In this document: positions 45,933-55,347 of the stretch, one piece after another
How the letters are laid out: each line of letters begins with the position of its first letter
Position numbering within the stretch: position 1 is the stretch's first letter
Source: Paenibacillus sp. V4I7
GTDB taxonomy: Bacteria > Bacillota > Bacilli > Paenibacillales > NBRC-103111
DNA length: 64,000 nt
Reading direction: 5' to 3'
NCBI RefSeq assembly: GCF_030817275.1
Contig: NZ_JAUSZD010000002.1
Span: 3,162,001 to 3,226,000 of the forward strand
Program-made: the position numbers and the translations under genes
Notes under the pieces: generated by a model
The model's database searches: none
Told to the model about the DNA's origin: nothing
Seen by the model: only the letters and a program-made list of their open reading frames with translations

Positions 45933-48833
45933 TTGAGCAACAAAAGAAGAAAGCGCTACGGAATTGCCATACTGGTTCTACTCGTATTTTTTTTGTCCAT
46001 TTGGACTTTCTACCCTTCGGGTCAGCTGCATAACGGACACGCGCAGGCGATGGGCGGATTTCAGGCGATTACAGATTCAGATGACAATGGCGGCTATAAC
46101 GAGTATTTGAAAAGTTATTCAGCTGATGACAGACCCTCTCAAGTCATTCGTATAGAAGGCGAAAGCTTCGCTCATAGCGATGGAGAAGGATTTGAGGTGG
46201 CCGATCATCCGGAAGGACTGGACGGAAAAGCAATTATTACGCCGGATGCCGGCTCAATCAGCTGGAACGTTCCTGTTGAGCAAGCCGGACTCTATAATCT
46301 TCGGATTCATTACTACCCGATTGAGGGGAAAAGCTCAGCCATTGAACGTACGCTCACTATTAATGATGAGCAGCCGTTTACAGGAGCTGAAAATCTGTTG
46401 TTTGACCGGTTATGGGGCAACCGTGATGCCGAGATCCAAAGAGATGACCGGGGAAATGATCTTCGTCCAAGACAGATTGAGAAGCCGGCTTGGCAGCTCA
46501 AGCCATTCATGGATAGTGAAGAGTATTATGAAGAACCTTATTTGTTCCATTTCGACAAGGGTATACAGAAGCTTACGCTGACGGCTTCCCGAGAGCCGAT
46601 GGCCATCGACTATATCGAGCTGTATCAGGATCAGACGGTCAAATCCTATGAGGACTTGAAGAAGGATTATGAAGTTGAAGGATTAAAGCCTGCCAAGGAT
46701 CAATATATGATGATTCAGGCGGAGGACGCGGTGCTTAAATCATCTCCCACACTATATCCATTGTCTGACAAGTCAAGCCCTGCCGTAATCCCGTATGATG
46801 TGTCCAAGATCAGGATTAACGCAATTGGCGGCGTGAACTGGAAGCTGCCGGGGCAGTGGCTCGAGTGGGAAGTGGATGTACAACAGGAAGGATTATATCA
46901 GATCGCATTAAAGAGAAAACAGGATCAGCTTCGCGGTGTATACAGCACACGCAGTCTGATGATTGACGGCGAATATCCGTTTAAAGAAATGAAGCAGATT
47001 CCGTTTAATTTCGATATGGACTGGAAGATGGACGTCATGGGCGGCGATGAGCCCTATTTGTTCCATTTGACCAAAGGCAAGCATGTGCTTCGTTTGTCCG
47101 TATCCCTGGGCGAGATCGCTCCGCTGCTACAGACGATTGAATCAAGCGTCCTGCAGCTTAATGAGATATACAGAAAGATTCTGATCATTACCTCCAATTC
47201 GCCTGATCCGTACCGTGATTACCAGTTAGAGAAGCGGGTTCCGGAGATGATGGAAGTGTTCAAAACACAGGCAGCCACGATAAAAGGTGTTGCCGATTAT
47301 CTCAAACAAACGACAGGTGAGCAAAGTGATAAAGTAGCGGTTCTCCATATGTTGGTGAATCAACTTGAAGAGATGGCTGCCAAACCTGAGACGGTTGCTA
47401 AACGGTTGACCTCCTTCAAGACCAATGTAGGCGGACTTGGTACATGGATTCTGAACGTACGCGTACAGCCGCTGACGCTGGACTATTTAATTGTATCTTC
47501 ACCCGGTGCGAAGCTTCCGCGGGCAGGGGCGACCTTTTTCCAAAAGGTTAAGCATGAGCTGGGAGGGCTAGCTGCTTCATATACGGAGGACTATGACAGC
47601 ATCGGCAATACGAAGCAAAGCGACAAGTCCATTACCGTATGGATTACGACCGGCCGGGATCAGGCACAAGTATTAAAGAGCTTGATCGATGAGAGTTTTA
47701 CACCGGAGTCGAATATTTCCGTGAAGCTAAGACTTGTACCAGGGAATATTCTGCTTCCTGCAACGCTTGCTGATGAGGGACCTGATGTTGCCATGCAGAT
47801 TGGTGAAGATGTACCTGTCAACTATGCGATGAGGAAAGCTGCGGCGGATTTGTCTGTATTCCCTGACTTCAAGGAAGTTGCCTCCAGATTTAACGAAAGC
47901 GCATTGGTTCCTTATGAATACAGCAATGGAATATACGCCTTGCCGGAGCAGCAGACCTTCCCGATGCTGTTCTACCGGAAAGACGTTCTAGCCGAAATCG
48001 GATTAACACCGCCACAAACCTGGCAGGACGTGTACAACATGATCTCGGTACTCCAGAAGCATAATATGGAGTTCTTCCTGCCAAACGACGATGTAACAAA
48101 CAACGCAAATCTTATCCCGAATGCAACCTTCTCTATGCTGCTTTATCAGAACAGTGGAAAGTTTTATTCAGATGACGATAAGAAGAGCGCATTAGATTCG
48201 GATATCTCCATGGAAGTCTTTAAGAAATGGACGCAGTTCTATACCAACTATAAATTCCCGCTGAAGGCGGATTTCCCGAACAGGTTCCGTACCGGTGAGA
48301 TGCCAATCGGGATCGCAGATTATACGACTTACAACAATTTAACGGTGATGGCACCAGAGATTAAAGGACTATGGGACTTTACGATGGTGCCAGGAACAGA
48401 AATGCCAGACGGTACTGTCAATCATGAAGTAGCCAGCCATACAACCTCGGTGATGATGCTCCAGAATGCCAAGGATAAAGCTGCAGCATGGGAGTTCATG
48501 AAATGGTGGACCAGCAAGGAGGCACAAATTGCTTATGGCCGTGAGATGGAAGGGCTGCTCGGAGAAGCCGCTCGTTATCCGACCGCTAATATTGAAGCGC
48601 TTGAAGAATTACCATGGCCGGTGAAGGATTATCAAAATCTTCAAAGCCAGTGGCAATGGGTGGAAGGAATTCCTCAGGTTCCGGGCGGGTATTTCACAGG
48701 ACGCCATCTGGACAACGCCTTCCGAAAAGTAGTCAACGGCAATGAGAATCCTCGCGAAGCCTTATCAGATTATCTCTTGTATATCAATGATGAAATCGCA
48801 ATTAAGCGAAAAGAATTTAATTTATCGAACTAG
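45933..48833 (+). CDS. Membrane-anchored carbohydrate-binding domain/solute-binding protein fusion (966 aa)
   Basis: TTG at 45933 follows AGGAGGGG. A single N-terminal membrane helix lies at residues 8-27 with no lipobox. Residues 65-240 and 250-400 are two beta-sandwich domains that look like carbohydrate-binding modules (IRIEGESFAHSDGEGFEVAD; WLEWEVDVQQEGLYQIALKR). A helical part follows. From about 560 to 930 is a family 1 solute-binding protein (ITVWITTGRDQAQVLKSLID, MLFYRKDVLAEIGLTPPQTW, KDKAAAWEFMKWWTSKEAQI). This combination is uncommon: normal binding proteins are lipid-anchored and lack these domains. It may hold a polysaccharide near the two permeases encoded next. Confidence 0.85.
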   Translation: MSNKRRKRYGIAILVLLVFFLSIWTFYPSGQLHNGHAQAMGGFQAITDSDDNGGYNEYLKSYSADDRPSQVIRIEGESFAHSDGEGFEVADHPEGLDGKAIITPDAGSISWNVPVEQAGLYNLRIHYYPIEGKSSAIERTLTINDEQPFTGAENLLFDRLWGNRDAEIQRDDRGNDLRPRQIEKPAWQLKPFMDSEEYYEEPYLFHFDKGIQKLTLTASREPMAIDYIELYQDQTVKSYEDLKKDYEVEGLKPAKDQYMMIQAEDAVLKSSPTLYPLSDKSSPAVIPYDVSKIRINAIGGVNWKLPGQWLEWEVDVQQEGLYQIALKRKQDQLRGVYSTRSLMIDGEYPFKEMKQIPFNFDMDWKMDVMGGDEPYLFHLTKGKHVLRLSVSLGEIAPLLQTIESSVLQLNEIYRKILIITSNSPDPYRDYQLEKRVPEMMEVFKTQAATIKGVADYLKQTTGEQSDKVAVLHMLVNQLEEMAAKPETVAKRLTSFKTNVGGLGTWILNVRVQPLTLDYLIVSSPGAKLPRAGATFFQKVKHELGGLAASYTEDYDSIGNTKQSDKSITVWITTGRDQAQVLKSLIDESFTPESNISVKLRLVPGNILLPATLADEGPDVAMQIGEDVPVNYAMRKAAADLSVFPDFKEVASRFNESALVPYEYSNGIYALPEQQTFPMLFYRKDVLAEIGLTPPQTWQDVYNMISVLQKHNMEFFLPNDDVTNNANLIPNATFSMLLYQNSGKFYSDDDKKSALDSDISMEVFKKWTQFYTNYKFPLKADFPNRFRTGEMPIGIADYTTYNNLTVMAPEIKGLWDFTMVPGTEMPDGTVNHEVASHTTSVMMLQNAKDKAAAWEFMKWWTSKEAQIAYGREMEGLLGEAARYPTANIEALEELPWPVKDYQNLQSQWQWVEGIPQVPGGYFTGRHLDNAFRKVVNGNENPREALSDYLLYINDEIAIKRKEFNLSN

Positions 48834-48850
48834 CTTGGGGGTGAAATCCG

Positions 48851-49816
48851 ATGCCTGAAACGAGTCAAACCGTAACCGTGCCTGTGCCTGATCTCATTAG
48901 GCAGCCTGTCAAGGTATCAAGATTGGCGCAAACGATCCAAGAGATCAAGAGAAACAAGCACTATTATATCCTGATGAGCCCGTACATGATTATTTTTATC
49001 CTGTTTACCATTATTCCGGTTGTATTCTCGATCTGTCTCAGCTTTTTCTATTTCAATATGCTCGAATTTCCAAGGTTCGTAGGATGGGACAATTATTCCA
49101 GGCTGTTTCTGAATGATGATGTCTTTATGATTGCCCTGCGGAATACGTTCATGTTCGCTGTCATTACAGGACCAATCAGCTATCTCGCCTGCTTCCTGTT
49201 TGCCTGGATTATTAATGAGCTGTCTCCGAAGATCCGGGCGATTATGACTTTGATTTTTTATGCGCCATCGATATCAGGAAATGTGTATTTTATATGGCTG
49301 ATCGTATTTTCGGGAGACCGTTACGGTTACTTGAACGGTTTCCTGATCAAAATCGGCTTTGTTCTGGAGCCGATCCAATGGCTTTCGAACGAGAAGTATA
49401 TTCTGACTATCGTCATTATCGTTCAGTTGTGGCTGAGCCTCGGTACCAGCTTCCTTGCTTTTATCGCAGGGCTTCAGACGATTGATAAAACGCTTGTAGA
49501 AGCAGGCGCAGTTGACGGAATCCGGAACCGTTGGCAGGAGCTATGGTTCATTACGCTTCCATCGATGAGGCCGCAGCTGTTATTCGGCGCTGTCCTGCAA
49601 ATTACGGCTTCGTTCGCCGTTGCGGATGTTTCAATTGCCTTGGCGGGCTTCCCAAGTGTAAACTACGCGGCGCACACGATTGTCACGCATCTGATGGATT
49701 ATGGCACGATCCGCTTTGAGATGGGTTATGCCTCAGCCATTGCAACGGTTCTATTCCTGATTATGGTGGGTGCCAACAAGCTGACCCAGAAATTGCTTAG
49801 AAAGGTCGGTGAGTGA
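48851..49816 (+). CDS. Sugar ABC transporter permease, MalF/LplB type (321 aa)
   Basis: GGGGGTGAAATCC precedes the ATG. Six membrane helices follow a basic N-terminus, and the EAA loop reads EAGAVDGIRNRWQELWFITLP. This subunit, with the one encoded next, forms a channel for oligosaccharide import. The start is 17 bp after the fusion protein gene, and the stop overlaps the next start. No ATPase gene exists in the locus, so it would use a shared MsmX-type ATPase. Confidence 0.92.
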   Translation: MPETSQTVTVPVPDLIRQPVKVSRLAQTIQEIKRNKHYYILMSPYMIIFILFTIIPVVFSICLSFFYFNMLEFPRFVGWDNYSRLFLNDDVFMIALRNTFMFAVITGPISYLACFLFAWIINELSPKIRAIMTLIFYAPSISGNVYFIWLIVFSGDRYGYLNGFLIKIGFVLEPIQWLSNEKYILTIVIIVQLWLSLGTSFLAFIAGLQTIDKTLVEAGAVDGIRNRWQELWFITLPSMRPQLLFGAVLQITASFAVADVSIALAGFPSVNYAAHTIVTHLMDYGTIRFEMGYASAIATVLFLIMVGANKLTQKLLRKVGE

Positions 49817-50691
49817 TTTTGAACAGTTGGACGGCGGTTTTCCGTATTCAGAAAAAACTTAACCGCTCCTTTACCGTCAGTTTTTTACTCTTCCTGCTCC
49901 TTGCCGTGTTCGGCCTTTTTATGGCCATTCCGCTTGTGTACGCAGTGAACAATGCCTTCAAACCGCTTGATGAGCTGTTTATTTTCCCGCCTAGGATAAT
50001 GGTAAATAATCCGACGCTGGATAATTTCTTTGACTTATTTGCTTTAATGGGCAATTCCTGGGTTCCGCTGTCCCGCTATATTGCGAATACGCTTGTTATT
50101 ACGCTTGTAGGAACGTTTGGGCATATTCTTCTTGCGTCAGCAGCTGCCTATCCGCTTGCCAAGCATAAGTTTCCGGGCTCTCAAATCATTTTCTCCACCG
50201 TAGTCTTGTCACTGATGTTCTCTGGCACGGTTACTGCCATCCCGAACTATATGATGATGTCTTGGCTGGGATGGATTAATACGCATTTATCGATTATTAT
50301 TCCATCGCTTGCTTTCCCGCTGGGTCTATTCCTAATGAAGCAGTTCATGGAACAGATCCCGGATGCACTAGTGGAAGCTGCCAAGATTGATGGAGCAAGC
50401 GAGTATCGGATCTATTGGCAGATTGTAATGCCCAATGTAAAGCCTGCCTGGCTGACCCTTATGATTCTGCAATTCCCTATGCTGTGGGGCTCTGACGGAG
50501 GCAACTTTATCTACAGCGAAAATCTGAAGACGCTGCATTACGCATTGGGGCAAATATCGCTTGGGGGAATTGCCAGGGCTGGCGTTGGGGCTGCCGTTGC
50601 GCTCATCCTGATGGTCGTTCCAATCACGCTCTTCATCATATCCCAGAGCAGTGTCATCCAGACGATGGCAACGTCCGGGATGAAAGAGTAG
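49813..50691 (+). CDS. Sugar ABC transporter permease, MalG/LplC type (about 292 aa)
   Basis: GTG at 49813 overlaps the previous stop; TTG at 49819 is an equally possible start with GGTGAG just before it. Six helices are visible, and the EAA loop is EAAKIDGASEYRIYWQIVMP. It is the partner of the preceding permease. The C-terminus (ALILMVVPITLFIISQSSVI, then QTMATSGMKE) differs a little from the usual MalG ending but is in line with the DUF5696-linked group of permeases. Confidence 0.9.
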   Translation: MILNSWTAVFRIQKKLNRSFTVSFLLFLLLAVFGLFMAIPLVYAVNNAFKPLDELFIFPPRIMVNNPTLDNFFDLFALMGNSWVPLSRYIANTLVITLVGTFGHILLASAAAYPLAKHKFPGSQIIFSTVVLSLMFSGTVTAIPNYMMMSWLGWINTHLSIIIPSLAFPLGLFLMKQFMEQIPDALVEAAKIDGASEYRIYWQIVMPNVKPAWLTLMILQFPMLWGSDGGNFIYSENLKTLHYALGQISLGGIARAGVGAAVALILMVVPITLFIISQSSVIQTMATSGMKE

Positions 50692-50705
50692 AAGGGAGCC
50701 GAAGC

Positions 50706-52163
50706 ATGATGTGGGTACAAAAAAAAATATACCTCCTCATTGCCCTATGCTGCTTAGTTGGCACAAGCGCAGGAGGAACAATGGTTCAGGCAGCAGATGG
50801 CGCAGAATCCTATAACTATTCTTATTGGGAGTTAACAACCGCAGCTCCTGCAGCATACCAGGCTAATGTCTTGTGGAACGGCGAAAGCATAGGGGCAGGA
50901 GCTTTTAAAGAGCCGAGCGATTTCCATGTGACAGATGATCAACAAATCTATGTGCTCGATTCAGGCAATAACCGGGTTGTCGTGCTGGATGACAAGTTTC
51001 AGCTAGTACAGACGATCAGCTCGTTTGTCCATGACGGCAAAGAGGAGACCTTCAATAACCCTCAAGGGTTATTCGTAACCGACAATAAACAGCTTGTAGT
51101 AGCGGACACAGGCAATAAACGGATTGTTCAGCTTGATCAAAGCAACCATCTGGTGAAGATTATCGAAGCTCCAAAATCCGATATGCTGTCCGGGAAATTT
51201 GATTTTCAGCCGGTCCGGGTTGCTGTTGATAAGGCGCAGCGGATTTATGTCATGTCCGCCGGCGTGTACGACGGATTTATGGAATTTAGTCCGGACGGTA
51301 CGTTTACCTCATTTGTTGGCGCGAACCGGGTTTCCTTTAATCCGACGGATTATTTATGGAAGATGCTGTCGACCAAAGCGCAGAGAAGCCAGATGGTCAT
51401 GTTTACGCCAACTGAATTTACCAATCTGGACATTAATCAGGAAGGCTTTATTTATGCAACAAACGGCCAGGACAGCGAGAATGTCAAAAAACTGAATGCC
51501 CAGGGCAATGATATATTGCGCAGAGATGGTTACTTTGCTCCGGAGGGCGACATCCGCTATATGAATGCTGACGGACCCTCCCGGTTAATTGATATTGACG
51601 TTGGCGACAGCGAGATTTTCTCCATTCTGGATGGCAAGCGCGGCAGAGTTTTCACTTACGATGGAGATGGCCATTTGCTGTATGTGTTCGGCGGGATGGG
51701 CAATCAAATGGGTCAATTCAATACGCCGGTTGCCATTGAGCGGCTTGGCGATGAATTCCTCGTACTTGATAAGGCGCTTGGCGAGATTACCGTATTCCAG
51801 ACAACCGAATACGGCCGCACGCTGAATGAGGCTGTCACAAGCTACTATAACGGTGATGAAGATAAAGCCTATAGCTTATATCAGCAGACAATCAGCATGA
51901 ACGCCAATCTGGAATTCGCGTATGCGGGGATTGGGAAAGCGCTGCTGCGCCAAGGCGATTATCACGAAGCCATGAAATATTTCAAGGAGAGTATGAATCA
52001 GAAGGGATATTCCAAGGCCTTCCTGCTTTACCGTAAAGAAGTGCTTCGCGAGTATTTCCGCTGGATTATGACAGGCGTTCTTCTATTCATTGTTAGTTGG
52101 TTTGGGATCAGCAAGTACCGGAAACGGAAAGGGGGGAAGAAGATTGCCTTCATGGAACAGTGA
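50706..52163 (+). CDS. Secreted NHL beta-propeller/TPR protein with C-terminal membrane anchor (485 aa)
   Basis: The start lies 14 bp after the permease stop. Signal peptide 1-29. Residues 55-370 are NHL-type blades (PSDFHVTDDQQIYVLDSGNN, NPQGLFVTDNKQLVVADTGN, GQFNTPVAIERLGDEFLVLD). Residues 380-440 are two TPR-like helices (AYSLYQQTISMNANLEFAYA and DYHEAMKYFKESMNQKGYSK). A membrane helix near 455-472 is followed by a basic tail. The propeller would lie outside the cell, held by this helix. Family members are called gluconolactonase-like, but no lactonase site is obvious; a scaffold or sensing role in the transport complex is more likely. Confidence 0.85.
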   Translation: MMWVQKKIYLLIALCCLVGTSAGGTMVQAADGAESYNYSYWELTTAAPAAYQANVLWNGESIGAGAFKEPSDFHVTDDQQIYVLDSGNNRVVVLDDKFQLVQTISSFVHDGKEETFNNPQGLFVTDNKQLVVADTGNKRIVQLDQSNHLVKIIEAPKSDMLSGKFDFQPVRVAVDKAQRIYVMSAGVYDGFMEFSPDGTFTSFVGANRVSFNPTDYLWKMLSTKAQRSQMVMFTPTEFTNLDINQEGFIYATNGQDSENVKKLNAQGNDILRRDGYFAPEGDIRYMNADGPSRLIDIDVGDSEIFSILDGKRGRVFTYDGDGHLLYVFGGMGNQMGQFNTPVAIERLGDEFLVLDKALGEITVFQTTEYGRTLNEAVTSYYNGDEDKAYSLYQQTISMNANLEFAYAGIGKALLRQGDYHEAMKYFKESMNQKGYSKAFLLYRKEVLREYFRWIMTGVLLFIVSWFGISKYRKRKGGKKIAFMEQ

Positions 52164-52779
52164 GCCGTACAAATATCCATTATATTTGATACTGCATCCC
52201 TTTAATGGCTTCTGGGAATTAAAATATGAACGCAGCCGGAAGCTGAATCTGATTATCTCCTTTGTCATCTTGATCCTGCTGATTGTCATGAAGATTATGC
52301 AGACACAGTACAGCGGATTTCTTGTCAACATTGTATATCCAGACAGTATGAACAGTCTGATGGAGACGTTATATGTCGTGGTGCCTGTCCTGTTCTGGTG
52401 TGTAGCGAATTGGTCGCTGACAACCTTAATGGACGGGGAAGGGAAATTTGTCGAGATATTTACCTCGACTTGCTTTGCCTTGGTACCTCTCCTGGTCATT
52501 CAGCTGCCTTGGATCGGGCTGAGTAACCTCATTTCGCTGGAAGAAGCGTCTTTCTATCATTTTTTCAATAGTTTGTCCTTGCTCTGGTGTGCCTATCTCC
52601 TGTTTGTCGGCAATATGACGGTGCAGCAATATTCACCGTCGAAGACAATCGGAACTATTATTCTCACCATTGTAGCTATGGCGTTTATGGCTTTCTTATG
52701 CTTATTATTCTTTAGTTTGATTCAGCAGATGATTGCTTTCGTGCAAGTTATTCACCAAGAAATCGTACTCAGGAGTTAG
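52144..52779 (+). CDS. YIP1-like integral membrane protein (211 aa)
   Basis: TTG at 52144, preceded by AAAGGGGGGAAGAAG, is the best start and lies inside the end of the previous gene; the longer frame from 52090 has no ribosome site. The protein begins with YKYPLYLILHPFNGFWELKY, a typical YIP1-family amphipathic start, and has five membrane helices. YIP1-domain proteins in Firmicutes are of unknown function. Tight packing between the propeller gene and the DUF5696 gene shows that it belongs to the same transport system. Confidence 0.8.
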   Translation: MPSWNSEPYKYPLYLILHPFNGFWELKYERSRKLNLIISFVILILLIVMKIMQTQYSGFLVNIVYPDSMNSLMETLYVVVPVLFWCVANWSLTTLMDGEGKFVEIFTSTCFALVPLLVIQLPWIGLSNLISLEEASFYHFFNSLSLLWCAYLLFVGNMTVQQYSPSKTIGTIILTIVAMAFMAFLCLLFFSLIQQMIAFVQVIHQEIVLRS

Positions 52780-52794
52780 GGAGGAGGCAAGAAG

Positions 52795-55347
52795 ATGAAT
52801 AAGGCCAGAATGGCCCTGCTGACCGCATGCTGTCTGGTTGGGATCATGCTTACCGGATGCTCGGATTCCACACCGGGTAAACAGGCGGGAGAAGCGGATC
52901 AAGCCGCAATGACATTTAAGCAGGGAAAGGCTTTGAGCGCGTCCTTCACTGATCCCCGCTTTGTCGACATGAAAGGGGTGGCCGAGAATAATCAACTTCG
53001 GTTATTCGCAGATGATCAGACCGGCGCTATCGCAGTTCTTAATAAGCAAAGCGGAGATGTTTGGCGCAGCAACCCGCCAGGCAGCAGCGGGGATACCCTT
53101 GCTGCCGGCGTGAATAAGGACTTATTATCATCCCAGATCAAGCTGGACTTCTACAATAATTTCGGACAGCTTAACTCGATTAATTCCTATTCGGACAGCG
53201 CTGTTAACAAACAGATCAACATGGAGAAGCTTCCGAATGGTCTCAGCGTTACTTATCAATTCGGCAAGGCGGAGAAGACGCTTGAAGATATGCCCAAGAT
53301 GATGAGTGCCCAGCGGTTTGAGGCATTAAACAAGAAGCTGGACAAAACGGGACAACGTGCGTTAAAAATCGCCTATAAAGAAAATAAGGAACAGACGGCG
53401 TATGAACGAAATGACAGCGCGTTAAACGGGCTTCAGCTTGACCGAGCTCTGAAAGCGATCGAAGCTGCTGGCTATTCGGAGGAAGATCTGAAGAAGGATA
53501 TGGAGGAACTCCATTTCTCCCAGGAGAAAACAGTCCCGAGAATATTTGAAGCTACAATCGAGTACACCCTGGATGGCAACAGTCTGGTTGCCGCCGTCCC
53601 GGTGGAAGATATTCACTACCCTGAAGAGTATCCGGTAAACAGTGTTTCTTTCCTTAATTTCTTTGGAGCCGGCGGGAAAGACGAGAAAGGGACGATGCTT
53701 GTTCCGGACGGTTCAGGTGCACTTATTAACTTTAACAGCGGGAAAACCAGATACCCTTCCTATCAGCAGCTTGTCTATGGTCAGGACAACACGATGGCAA
53801 GAACGGAAGATGCTGCAAGAGAAGAAGCAGTCAGGCTTCCAGTATTTGGCGTCATCCGCGAGAACAGTGCTTTCCTTGGCATTATTGAGCAAGGCGAGTC
53901 TGCTGCAACGATTCATGCGGATATTAGCGGCAGGCTGAACAGCTATAACTATGTTTATCCAAGCTTTTATGTCATCAATAAAGGCCAGGTAACGCTGGAT
54001 GCCAATGGCCAGCAGCGTTCGCTTCCGAAGTTCCAGGAAAATCCGATGAAGTCTGATTTTGTTGTCCGGTATGCCTTCCTGAACGGGGAGGATGCCACCT
54101 ATCAGGGAATGGCCAGCTACTATAAAGAATATCTGATTAATAACAAGGCGCTTCCTGTTCAGGAGAAAGCTGCAGATAAGGATAATATCCCGTTCTATCT
54201 CCAGCTGGACGGAAGTATTTCAGATAAAAAGCATTTTATGGGTATACCGTACAGAGCGCTTGAGACACTGACAACCTTCAGTGAAGCCAAGACGATTATC
54301 AATCAGATGAAGCAGCTGGATATTCATAATATTAAGCTGAAGTATGCCGGGTGGTTTAACGGGGGACTTGATCATAAAGTGCCCAAATCCATTTCGGTAG
54401 ACGGAAAGATTGGCGGAAGCAAAGGGCTGAAGGATTTGGCATCATTTGCAGCAGGCAACGGTGTTGCGCTTTATCCGGACGTAGCGGTACTAACCGCGAA
54501 TACCGGTGCGGATTTTGATGAATCCAAATCAGCATCGAGAACGTTAAGAGGGGATCCGGCAGCGTTGTATCCGGTTGATTTGGCATTGAATAGGCGAGAT
54601 AGGAACAAGCCGCCATCTTATATCGTTTCGCCTCGGCTTGTTGAGAGCTATGTTGATTCAACCTTGAAAGGTATCAGCAAATTTAATACGGAAGGTATTT
54701 CGGTCAGGGATCTTGCCGATCAGCTGAACAGTGATTACCGGAAGCACAACCAGATCGACAGGACGGAGTCCGAGGAGATATCCCGGGCGGCGCTGGCGAA
54801 GCTGCAGGGCGGAAATTTGCAGGTGATGGGTAACGGCGGTAATGCTTATGCGCTTTCCTACTTGTCCGACATAACAAATGCCCCTATGGGAAATAGCGGC
54901 TTCAAGCTGGAAGATGAGCAAATTCCGTTCTATCAGATGGTTGTCCGTGGGTATGCCGAGTATACGGGAGCTCCTTATAATCTATCGAATTATACGAATG
55001 AGAAACAATATATTTTGCAGTGTCTGGAATTCGGCTCTAATGTGTACTTCGAATGGATTTACGAACCAAATTATACGGTGAAGGATACCGATCATAACGA
55101 ATTATTTGCGGTGAACTACAAGCTGTGGATTGAAAAAGCTGCCGGCTTGTATCAGGAAGTGAACAAGGTACTGAAGAATGTCCGGAATGAGCCGATTATC
55201 GGGCATGAGAAGCTGCAGCAAGGCGTCTATAAGACGGTATATGGAAATGGCATGTATGTCGTTGTTAACTATAACCGTTCACAAGTGACGATAGATGGCA
55301 AGACCATCGAAGCCGAGAGCTACATGACGGGTGGTGACCAATCTTGA
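52795..55347 (+). CDS. DUF5696-type large lipoprotein (850 aa)
   Basis: GGGAGGAGGCAAGAAG precedes the ATG. The lipoprotein signal has lipobox MLTGC near residue 22. The N-terminal 250 residues are a beta-rich domain with a helical insertion. From about 280 to 760 a barrel-like domain follows (VSFLNFFGAGGKDEKGTML, IKLKYAGWFNGGLDHKVPKS, GNGVALYPDVAVLTANTGAD, YLSDITNAPMGNSGFKLEDE), which is the DUF5696 type, distantly like glycoside hydrolase barrels. Residues near 770-850 form a small C-terminal beta domain. Its role is not established; place and lipid anchor suggest a surface enzyme or binding protein. Its stop overlaps the next start (TTGA). Confidence 0.83.
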   Translation: MNKARMALLTACCLVGIMLTGCSDSTPGKQAGEADQAAMTFKQGKALSASFTDPRFVDMKGVAENNQLRLFADDQTGAIAVLNKQSGDVWRSNPPGSSGDTLAAGVNKDLLSSQIKLDFYNNFGQLNSINSYSDSAVNKQINMEKLPNGLSVTYQFGKAEKTLEDMPKMMSAQRFEALNKKLDKTGQRALKIAYKENKEQTAYERNDSALNGLQLDRALKAIEAAGYSEEDLKKDMEELHFSQEKTVPRIFEATIEYTLDGNSLVAAVPVEDIHYPEEYPVNSVSFLNFFGAGGKDEKGTMLVPDGSGALINFNSGKTRYPSYQQLVYGQDNTMARTEDAAREEAVRLPVFGVIRENSAFLGIIEQGESAATIHADISGRLNSYNYVYPSFYVINKGQVTLDANGQQRSLPKFQENPMKSDFVVRYAFLNGEDATYQGMASYYKEYLINNKALPVQEKAADKDNIPFYLQLDGSISDKKHFMGIPYRALETLTTFSEAKTIINQMKQLDIHNIKLKYAGWFNGGLDHKVPKSISVDGKIGGSKGLKDLASFAAGNGVALYPDVAVLTANTGADFDESKSASRTLRGDPAALYPVDLALNRRDRNKPPSYIVSPRLVESYVDSTLKGISKFNTEGISVRDLADQLNSDYRKHNQIDRTESEEISRAALAKLQGGNLQVMGNGGNAYALSYLSDITNAPMGNSGFKLEDEQIPFYQMVVRGYAEYTGAPYNLSNYTNEKQYILQCLEFGSNVYFEWIYEPNYTVKDTDHNELFAVNYKLWIEKAAGLYQEVNKVLKNVRNEPIIGHEKLQQGVYKTVYGNGMYVVVNYNRSQVTIDGKTIEAESYMTGGDQS

